IMG/VR virus record: IMGVR_UViG_3300028577_000022
Location: 1-41,234 of that record
Length of the DNA stretch: 41,234 bases
Reading direction: 5' to 3' (one strand)
From: a virus
A program made the translations under genes and the position numbers. Positions within the stretch are counted from its first letter, which is position 1. Every line of letters begins with the position of its first letter. Of the stretch, positions 36,202-41,234 are shown piece after piece. The notes under the pieces were generated by a model that worked only from the letters and a program-made list of their open reading frames with translations, was not told where the DNA came from and did not search any database.

Positions 36202-36634
36202 TGCCGGGGTCGTCCTTCGCGGTCGGACGCGGCATCTTCATGATCCTGTCCGTTAACTGCTTGCGCATGGCCTCGATTTTCTCGGGCGGATTGTTGGGCC
36301 ACAGCTCGGCGAGTAAATCTTCCGCTTCACCGAGCGCGCTGGCTTGGTCGATATTCAGCGAATGGGCATGGTCGAGTTCAGCCCGCATCGCCTCAGCGTG
36401 CGCCTCGGCGGCCTCACACCGATCATTGGCGCAGTCACGTTGCCACATTAACTGAATCGCATTTTCGCGCGCCTCATCCCGCGTGAGTTCCGCTTCGCGC
36501 GCTCGGGCGGCAATATAGGCAGACGCGACCAAGACAGCGTCTTTCTCAAATCCGACTGACGATTCATCGTAAGCGCCAACCACAATACGCTGCGCAGCTT
36601 CCGCCGCCCGTTCGTCGGTGACGCGAGTGGTCAT
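36194..36634 (-). CDS. Coiled-coil hypothetical protein
   Basis: 146 residues, Ala/Glu/Arg-rich and almost fully helical. RAREAELTRDEARENAIQLM, then CEAAEAHAEAMRAELDHAHS and LGEAEDLLAELW give a long coiled coil from about 45 to 120. N-terminus has RVTDERAAEAAQRIVVGAYD. Such proteins are common in phage small-gene operons; role unknown. Overlaps both neighbours. Confidence 0.65.
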   Translation of the reverse strand: MTTRVTDERAAEAAQRIVVGAYDESSVGFEKDAVLVASAYIAARAREAELTRDEARENAIQLMWQRDCANDRCEAAEAHAEAMRAELDHAHSLNIDQASALGEAEDLLAELWPNNPPEKIEAMRKQLTDRIMKMPRPTAKDDPGNE

Positions 36635-36843
36635 GGTCGCACCGCTTTGGCAATAGCGCGATCATAGCGCCGCAAGCATCGAGTTCCTTCTTCTTTGCAA
36701 ATTCGAATCAGGCGCTCTCCGGTTCCGTAACAATCCGAACTTATTAGACCGCCCTCCATCAGGGCAATCACCGCGTAAAATATATTGAGATCAGTGTGCG
36801 CCCGCGCTGCCTGTTCAGCGAATTCCTGTCTGTCGGGTTTCAC
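36631..36843 (-). CDS. Small hypothetical protein
   Basis: 70 residues with a GTG start at 36843 overlapping the previous stop. MKPDRQEFAEQAARAHTDLN, then IFYAVIALMEGGLISSDCYG and RLIRICKEEGTRCLRRYD. Three cysteines and a hydrophobic centre; probably a small helical bundle. No family recognised. Confidence 0.6.
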   Translation of the reverse strand: MKPDRQEFAEQAARAHTDLNIFYAVIALMEGGLISSDCYGTGERLIRICKEEGTRCLRRYDRAIAKAVRP

Positions 36844-37136
36844 GGCTTCACCGCGAGGCCAGCGGCGATGAGGGCGTCTGCGATGTCCAGCGACATGGCG
36901 CCGTTGTATTCAACGCGCGGCAAGACAATTTCGATAATCTTGGAGCGCACCGCCTCCCGCGTCGGCTCGGCTGCGTCGATGGCGGTTCGCAATGCTTCCA
37001 TATCCTCGCCATATTGCGGGCCGGTGTAAGGGCAGCCGTGAATAGCCGCGATATTAAAGGCATTCAGCGCGCCTCCATGCGCCTCGATGGCATCGAGCTT
37101 TTCCAACAGTGCGCGCGCCGCCTCGACGATGCTCAT
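36840..37136 (-). CDS. Small hypothetical protein
   Basis: 98 residues. Helical N-terminus (SIVEAARALLEKLDAIEAHG), then GCPYTGPQYGEDMEALRTAI and EAVRSKIIEIVLPRVEYNGA with a DALIAAGLAVKP end. The last motif (ALIAAGL) is common in small phage proteins. Start and stop overlap neighbours by four bases. Function unknown. Confidence 0.65.
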   Translation of the reverse strand: MSIVEAARALLEKLDAIEAHGGALNAFNIAAIHGCPYTGPQYGEDMEALRTAIDAAEPTREAVRSKIIEIVLPRVEYNGAMSLDIADALIAAGLAVKP

Positions 37137-37645
37137 GGCTTTTGGTCCCGGATGGCTTGGGCAGCGGCAAGAGCTTCTTGTGCCGTTTCCCAGCGGTGGT
37201 TGGCGTAAATGGATTCTCTGACCTCAATCTGAATACGATGGGAGACAAGTTGAATTAACCCAATCAAGCCGGCCAGAGCCGCCACGGTGTCATCATTATT
37301 TTTCCGTTCCTCCGCGCGCCCGGCGGAGAACTTGGCCGAGACTCTATCGACCGCATCTTCACAGACCCCTACACATCCGCGCGGCTCTTTCCCGACCGCG
37401 AAACAGGAACACGATCCGGGCTTGCTATGTAAGGCTTCACGCGCCCTCTCGCGGTCATCGCGCGTCGGTTCGTGGGATAGAAGGGCGCGCAGTTGTTCGG
37501 CAGCAAACCGAAGAATACCCGGCAAGCCACTGTCGAGCGGCCGTCCGTGTTTATCAATGTCGCGCGCGTAAGCCTCCAGTGTGGATGGGGTTCGTTTCAA
37601 CCGGTCAGCGGTCGATTCTTTCGGCCCTTGTTGTGTCTCGCTCAT
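37133..37645 (-). CDS. Hypothetical phage protein
   Basis: 170 residues from the ATG at 37645 (a GTG at 37648 is just upstream). Segments: LKRTPSTLEAYARDIDKHGR, GILRFAAEQLRALLSHEPTR, a Cys-containing centre (KPGSCSCFAVGKEPRGCVGV) and a helical C-terminus ending WETAQEALAAAQAI. The four clustered cysteines could bind zinc, though spacing is irregular. No function recognised. Confidence 0.62.
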   Translation of the reverse strand: MSETQQGPKESTADRLKRTPSTLEAYARDIDKHGRPLDSGLPGILRFAAEQLRALLSHEPTRDDRERAREALHSKPGSCSCFAVGKEPRGCVGVCEDAVDRVSAKFSAGRAEERKNNDDTVAALAGLIGLIQLVSHRIQIEVRESIYANHRWETAQEALAAAQAIRDQKP

Positions 37646-37953
37646 CACCCCATCTCCCTATGAAACTTCTCCGCCCGCGCTCTCAGAAGGTCGGCGAGAA
37701 GATATTTGTCTCTCCCAAGTTTGTCGCGCCAGAATGCCGCCTCCCCTTCCCCGCCGTGTGATTCCATGTGGTGCTCATGGCAAAGCGGGAGCGCCCAATC
37801 ATCCCTGGGTTTTTCTCCAATCCCGGCGGCGTGGCCCAGGCGAAGGTGTGCCGGATCGCTCGGGAGCTTCCCGCAGATGAGGCATGGAACATCGCGCATG
37901 CGATCAAGGTGCTTGCGGTCCAAGACCTCGACGCGTTTGGGGTTGGCATTCAT
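37645..37953 (-). CDS. HNH-like nuclease (DUF968-type pattern)
   Basis: 102 residues. The core reads VPCLICGKLPSDPAHLRLGH, then GIGEKPRDDWALPLCHEHHM and ESHGGEG. CxxC with AHLR and LCxxHHxxSH provides the zinc and catalytic His pattern of small HNH-like proteins such as DUF968, common beside phage recombination genes. It likely nicks or cuts DNA in recombination or packaging; it is not next to terminase, so packaging is less likely. Overlaps both neighbours. Confidence 0.75.
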   Translation of the reverse strand: MNANPKRVEVLDRKHLDRMRDVPCLICGKLPSDPAHLRLGHAAGIGEKPRDDWALPLCHEHHMESHGGEGEAAFWRDKLGRDKYLLADLLRARAEKFHREMG

Positions 37954-38282
37954 CGCAGATTCGCCTCGGCTCTTTCGTTCGCAGCCTTCGACCGCATCAG
38001 TTCGATGTAGGCTTGGTAGACATCGTAGGAGACGCGGGCTTTGTTGGCGTCGCGTCTTGCTTCTCCGAGCGCCGCAAGATGCTGGCGATACTTTGGTGAC
38101 ACCCTGCCCGCACGTTCGATGGCCGCTTGCGTTGTGGTGTCTTCATTGCGCGCCTCAATCTCGCATTCCGCCAAAACCGACTTCGTCACATCATCAAGCG
38201 CTTGGTAAGCCGAGTTTGCATCCGCCCATCTATCTCCGCGTCGGCGGAGTTCGTGGTACAGTTCCTCGGCGTCAAGCTGCAT
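37950..38282 (-). CDS. Helical hypothetical protein next to the annealing protein
   Basis: 110 residues, highly charged and helical: LDAEELYHELRRRGDRWADA, VTKSVLAECEIEARNE, PKYRQHLAALGEARRDANKA, then VSYDVYQAYIELMRSKAANE. This layout often sits beside RecT/Erf-type genes in phages. It overlaps the annealing-protein gene by 11 bases, so a partner role is plausible. No enzyme motif. Confidence 0.68.
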   Translation of the reverse strand: MQLDAEELYHELRRRGDRWADANSAYQALDDVTKSVLAECEIEARNEDTTTQAAIERAGRVSPKYRQHLAALGEARRDANKARVSYDVYQAYIELMRSKAANERAEANLR

Positions 38283-39264
38283 CGGGGATCAGTGTTTTCA
38301 GCCTCATTCCGAACGCCTTGCGGAGCATCTTCATTTCCGCGTCCGTGAAATTGGCCTTCCGGTTTTTGATGTCCGTGCCGATCACCTCCAACTCCGCCTG
38401 AGTCTCGGCGATGTCCATGCGGTCAAGCAGAGCCTCGGCGGCGGACGTGATGGGCGATTGGGAAGGAGGCTCCGCCGTAGAATTCCGAACCGGCGGAGCC
38501 TCCGGGCTACCGGCGTCATTGCCGGCGCTTTCGATGACGGGCGGACGGTTGGCGAATTTCTTCTCCAGCTTCGACTTGTGGTCTTCATAACGCTGGAGCG
38601 TCACGTCCGCGTAATTCAGGCCCGCGCCATTGGATGCGGCCCCCTCAGCTTTGGCGAGGAAGTCTTGGACCTCCGGCGATTGCCAGAACGCAAGCAACAT
38701 GTCGGGATCGCCGCACGCCTCGATTTCGTCCGCGAGCCGGTCGGCCTCGGCCTTGATCGGATTGCCGCGCTGGCCTTCGACTTTTACGGCGCCGGGAATC
38801 GTCTCGACCTCGGTTTCATCCAAAAGCCCGAGGCCACAGTGAGCCAGCACCGTCCGTCGAATGGCCTTGGTCGTGGCCTTCAAGAGGGCATTGGACAATG
38901 CCTCGCCTTTGAGGCTGCCGAGTGGCACGGCGCCCATGTTCTCGCTGAACCGCCCCTCTTTGTCCGTCACGCGCGCCTCGACACAGTAGATGTCGTCGAT
39001 CTTTTCCCGCTTCGTGATCTGGACGGACAGGCCCCGTGTCTGGCAAAGCTGCTGCGTCGCCCCTGCCGTGGCGTACAGGACTTCTTTGCCGTTGAGCCGG
39101 AGCAACTGGAACGGCTGCGCGGCGGGGTCCAAGCCAACCTGCTTACAGCGATAGGCCACGTACTGAAGCTTCTGCGCTGGCGTCAGCCGCCCGACATCGC
39201 CGTTGAGCACAAGGTTTTCGACGATCTTGGGGTCGAGTTCATCGCGGGTGACGAGTTGGTTCAT
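38272..39264 (-). CDS. Putative single-strand annealing recombinase (RecT/Erf-like)
   Basis: 330 residues. The core (about 25-155) has LTPAQKLQYVAYRCKQVGLD, then PFQLLRLNGKEVLYATAGAT, GLSVQITKREKIDDIYCVEA, LGSLKGEALSNALLKATTKA and IRRTVLAHCGLGLLDETEVE. This is the pattern of a phage recombinase/annealing family that pairs homologous single strands. The C-terminal half is a linker with Ser/Pro/Glu (SPEAPPVRNSTAEPPSQSP) and a helical tail. With RusA it makes a phage recombination pathway; no 5' exonuclease partner is evident. The family name is tentative. Confidence 0.7.
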   Translation of the reverse strand: MNQLVTRDELDPKIVENLVLNGDVGRLTPAQKLQYVAYRCKQVGLDPAAQPFQLLRLNGKEVLYATAGATQQLCQTRGLSVQITKREKIDDIYCVEARVTDKEGRFSENMGAVPLGSLKGEALSNALLKATTKAIRRTVLAHCGLGLLDETEVETIPGAVKVEGQRGNPIKAEADRLADEIEACGDPDMLLAFWQSPEVQDFLAKAEGAASNGAGLNYADVTLQRYEDHKSKLEKKFANRPPVIESAGNDAGSPEAPPVRNSTAEPPSQSPITSAAEALLDRMDIAETQAELEVIGTDIKNRKANFTDAEMKMLRKAFGMRLKTLIPDAA

Positions 39265-39458
39265 GGTGTCGCTCCGATTTCCTTGAGGGCGGTTTCACAA
39301 AACTCCTGCGCGTCTCCGATACAACAAACGATGCTGTCCCAATGGTCATCAACTTCTGTTCTGGACTGGCTGCCCGTGGGGATCAGCGCCATCGCCTTAT
39401 TGAGCAAGTCGCGCACCTCCCGCAGCTTGTCGGCCTCGTCGTCGATGGTGCGGGTCAT
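39261..39458 (-). CDS. Small helical hypothetical protein
   Basis: 65 residues from the ATG at 39458 (overlaps the previous stop); a longer version at 39479 would run into the upstream gene. MTRTIDDEADKLREVRDLLN, then KAMALIPTGSQSRTEVDDHW and CIGDAQEFCETALKEIG. All-helical; no recognised family. Confidence 0.6.
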   Translation of the reverse strand: MTRTIDDEADKLREVRDLLNKAMALIPTGSQSRTEVDDHWDSIVCCIGDAQEFCETALKEIGATP

Positions 39459-39697
39459 GGCTTCTGCTCTGAGCACCACTCACACCATCGGCGATGCAGA
39501 TGAAGTGGAACGTCGTATCGTTTGATGCGATATTTCATCCCGGCGAAGATTTCCGTTTCCTCGCGTTCAATAATAAGATTTTTCTTCATCAATGCGGCCA
39601 ATGTTGAAGGGTGGTGATAGCCGTCTTCGCCAATACAGATTTGCTCGAACGCGGCGCGCTGGCGCTTTGAGCATCCCTTTGCTGGGTGATCCGTCAT
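39455..39697 (-). CDS. Small winged-helix-like protein
   Basis: 80 residues from the ATG at 39697. SKRQRAAFEQICIGEDGYHH, then PSTLAALMKKNLIIEREETE and MKYRIKRYDVPLHLHRRWCE. The helix-loop-helix followed by a strand wing (LIIEREE...YRIKRYDV) resembles MarR-like or other winged-helix folds, so DNA binding is likely. It may tune the operon. The family is not certain. Confidence 0.65.
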   Translation of the reverse strand: MTDHPAKGCSKRQRAAFEQICIGEDGYHHPSTLAALMKKNLIIEREETEIFAGMKYRIKRYDVPLHLHRRWCEWCSEQKP

Positions 39698-39972
39698 CAC
39701 GCTTTCTCCTCGCAATCCGCAGGAAGGCCGCCCATCGCCCTCACCCTTTCGTTCATCCGACTGCGCTTCAGCAGCTTCTCCGGCACCCATTTCCGCATGT
39801 TCTGATTGTCTGCCGGGCTCCAGTATTCGATGAGCGCGCCGCCCATCCTGTCGATATCAAGCACCGAAACATCGATGCATTTGTATTCAGCCGTGTGTCC
39901 GACAGTCGGGCGCCACGCATGGGCGAGACGCGGGCGCAGATACGAGCGGATGTCGATGATGGCGGCGGTCAT
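39697..39972 (-). CDS. Small hypothetical protein
   Basis: 91 residues from the ATG at 39972. MTAAIIDIRSYLRPRLAHAW, then TAEYKCIDVSVLDIDRMGGA and SPADNQNMRKWVPEKLLKRS. Strand-rich centre and basic C-terminal helix. No family recognised. One-base overlap (39697) with the next gene. Confidence 0.62.
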   Translation of the reverse strand: MTAAIIDIRSYLRPRLAHAWRPTVGHTAEYKCIDVSVLDIDRMGGALIEYWSPADNQNMRKWVPEKLLKRSRMNERVRAMGGLPADCEEKA

Positions 39973-40220
39973 AAGCTTTGCTCGCGAATGTGTTCGGCGA
40001 TAGTTTCGGCGCCGGCCGCCCAACCGCGACACCACTCCAACGCGGGGTCGGCGGCCTTCGCATGCTTCTCGGCAATCTTTGCGCACCGTTCGATTTCTGT
40101 CGCACAAACCGCTGATATCAATTCAAGAGCGGCGGCTTCAATCTCTGCGCGAATGCGCTTGCCGCAAAGTCCGTGAACTGGGAGACGGGCGAAGGCCCTT
40201 GCCATCATTTCGTTAGTCAT
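39969..40220 (-). CDS. Small helical hypothetical protein
   Basis: 83 residues from the ATG at 40220, overlapping the membrane-protein stop. MTNEMMARAFARLPVHGLCG, then AALELISAVCATEIERCAKI, AEKHAKAADPALEWCRGWAA and GAETIAEHIREQSL. The AEIERCAKIAE...IAEHIRE pattern is widespread in small alphaproteobacterial and phage proteins with no known role. Confidence 0.68.
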   Translation of the reverse strand: MTNEMMARAFARLPVHGLCGKRIRAEIEAAALELISAVCATEIERCAKIAEKHAKAADPALEWCRGWAAGAETIAEHIREQSL

Positions 40221-40354
40221 CGCCAGAACCACCAGAAGGCCATGAAGCCCATCGCGATCCCCGCCACGACGGACATGATCGCCCACGGCAGCACGGGCTC
40301 GCGCTTCTGCTTGGCGCGGCGCAACATCAGAGGCACGTCGTCCAGCATGTTCAT
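40217..40354 (-). CDS. 45-residue membrane protein
   Basis: ATG at 40354 and TGA overlapping the next ATG. Polar, basic N-terminus (MNMLDDVPLMLRRAKQKREP), then one membrane helix (WAIMSVVAGIAMGFMAFWWF). It follows the alanine-repeat gene by four bases. Small membrane proteins of this type are common in phage early operons and may act on the host membrane. Confidence 0.6.
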   Translation of the reverse strand: MNMLDDVPLMLRRAKQKREPVLPWAIMSVVAGIAMGFMAFWWFWR

Positions 40355-40358
40355 CGCC

Positions 40359-40973
40359 CTACTCCGCCGCCAGTTTTGTGGTGACCGTGGCCTTCATCGC
40401 TGGCCATTTGCCTTTCGGCCACCCCCTGAGGCACGCCAGGAAGTGCTTTGTTTGGGCGGCCCAGGCGGCGGCCCAGGCGTCGGTGGCCCAGGCGGCGTCT
40501 CCGGCGGCGGCGATGGCCCTGGCGGCGGCCCAGGCGGTCCCGGCGGCCCAGGCGGCGGCCACGGCGGCGGCCCTGGCGGCGGCCCAGGCGGCGTCCCCGG
40601 CGGCCCCGGCGGCGTCCCCGGCGGCGTCCCCGGCGGCCACGGCGGCGGCCCTGGCGGCGTCCAATTCTTCCTTCGTCGCTTTCTTTTTCAGAAAGCGCTC
40701 TACCACGTCGTTGCACGCCTTTACGCGCGGATCGGTGCTTAGGTGTTCGACCGAGCGCGCGAAATCGAGCGCGAGGCGCCGCGCGAACCAATCGACGTTA
40801 TCGACCGCGCGCAGGCACCACAGCGCGTCGTCCAATCCGTTCGATTCCAGGATCGTGGCGAGCGACAGCCGCGCGTTGTCCGGTTTTGTCTTACCGAGCG
40901 CCTTGAGCAATTTGCGCCAGCCGCCTTCACACGGATCATGCGCGCGGATTTTTTCGAGCGTCGTATAGAGCAT
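40359..40973 (-). CDS. Alanine-repeat phage protein (AAGDAAWA type)
   Basis: 204 residues from the ATG at 40973, coupled to the junction gene. The N-terminus (MLYTTLEKIRAHDPCEGGWR, then KLLKALGKTKPDNARLSLAT and ILESNGLDDALWCLRAVDN) is a conserved domain I know from many phages and prophages. Residues about 113-175 are an array of AAGDAAGDAAGAAGDAAWAA-type units encoded by GC-rich triplets. A short end (TKHFLACLRGWPKGKWPAMK) follows. Function unknown. Array length probably varies by slippage. Confidence 0.85.
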   Translation of the reverse strand: MLYTTLEKIRAHDPCEGGWRKLLKALGKTKPDNARLSLATILESNGLDDALWCLRAVDNVDWFARRLALDFARSVEHLSTDPRVKACNDVVERFLKKKATKEELDAARAAAVAAGDAAGDAAGAAGDAAWAAARAAAVAAAWAAGTAWAAARAIAAAGDAAWATDAWAAAWAAQTKHFLACLRGWPKGKWPAMKATVTTKLAAE

Positions 40974-41234
40974 TACTCGACTCCATGTTGGCGGCGGATT
41001 TCGGCGCTCAACTTGCTGATGCAGTCCAGGCCCGTCTCCAGCGTGATCTCCAGATCGAGGCCGAGGTCCACCTTGTGGATGTTCGACAACCCGGCGATGA
41101 CGGCGACGGCCTGACGTAGGCGCCACTCGGCTTCATTGACGGCGATCATTTCGATGCCGGCAGCGTTCTCGCGGCGCTCACGCTGCGCGTCGAGCCACTG
41201 CCCGTCGCGAGTCTCGGGGGCGTCAAGGATGCCG
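40973..41234 (-). CDS. Small phage protein, C-terminal part (gene crosses the genome junction)
   Basis: The minus frame enters at the right end and ends at TAA 40975-40973, its last base shared with the next gene's ATG. Joined to the start copy (140-150) it gives 90 residues. Body: IAVNEAEWRLRQAVAVIAGL, then DLGLDLEITLETGLDCISKL and SAEIRRQHGVE. Helical, with a repeated Leu/Asp/Glu stretch. No function recognised. Confidence 0.78.
   Translation of the reverse strand, partial: GILDAPETRDGQWLDAQRERRENAAGIEMIAVNEAEWRLRQAVAVIAGLSNIHKVDLGLDLEITLETGLDCISKLSAEIRRQHGVE
41096..41234. repeat. Terminal direct repeat, right copy
   Basis: Matches 1-139 with a single G/T difference at 41108 versus 13. 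See the left copy for meaning. Because it keeps the reading frame of a minus-strand gene, joining the ends restores one intact gene. Confidence 0.95.

Noticed and set aside
40173-40742. Plus-strand frame rich in GGPGG, collagen-like
   Set aside because: It is the antisense reading of the GC-rich alanine-repeat array at 40359-40973. Only the minus frame has a conserved N-terminal domain, a good start overlap and normal composition outside the array.
1-41234. tRNA genes and CRISPR arrays
   Set aside because: I looked for T-arm motifs and for regularly spaced repeats with unique spacers and saw none; the repeats found are gene-start cassettes or codon repeats.

Overview
The window is a complete or almost complete genome of a tailed dsDNA phage with a short, podovirus-type tail. 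It is GC-rich. The first 139 bases recur at the end (41096-41234) with one synonymous difference, and a minus-strand gene reads across that junction, so the molecule is circular, circularly permuted or terminally redundant, with about 41.1 kb of unique sequence. Gene style (GC-rich codons, ATGA stop/start overlaps, a chromosomal-type parS site, typical small-protein families) suggests an alphaproteobacterial, possibly rhizobial, host. That is inference; nothing names the host. I see no integrase, DNA or RNA polymerase, tRNA, CRISPR array or parA/parB.

Layout. (1) A long minus-strand operon appears to start at a promoter near 1540. It runs left through 1477-147, across the junction, and down from 40973 to 33963. 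It holds many small genes plus a RecT/Erf-like annealing protein, an HNH-like protein, a DPPY methyltransferase-like protein, an RlaP-like nucleotidyltransferase, a DUF551-like protein and two alanine-repeat proteins. (2) Diverging from it, a plus-strand operon (1578-5639) carries a RusA-type resolvase, small helix-turn-helix proteins, a DNA methyltransferase and a replication-organiser-like protein. A 0.3 kb hairpin-rich stretch (3775-4075) interrupts it. (3) A short minus-strand operon (7339-5715) has reiterated gene-start cassettes, a Cro/CI-type repressor and a truncated copy of that repressor. Its promoter lies in an 11-bp inverted repeat. (4) The plus-strand late operon (7457-33415) runs terminase small and large subunits, a SAM methyltransferase, portal, SPRY protein, scaffold, SU10-like major capsid, decoration-type proteins, glycosyltransferase, adaptor, tail nozzle, three ejection/internal-virion-type proteins (one with a lytic transglycosylase domain), fibre, then holin, DUF1906-type endolysin and overlapping spanins. 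(5) The convergent 33416-33962 region holds a textbook UUCG-loop terminator, short direct repeats and a 16-bp palindrome.

The most striking signal is a perfect 16-bp chromosomal parS palindrome (26270-26285) inside the unconstrained Pro/Gly linker of the transglycosylase virion gene. With a repressor/operator module but no integrase and no ParAB, it suggests the phage recruits host ParB, either for plasmid-like maintenance or to position or interfere with the host nucleoid. Other points of interest are a tail-fibre-type module inserted in the head-tail adaptor, a 31-nt palindrome inside the DNA methyltransferase gene, and recycled translation-start cassettes.
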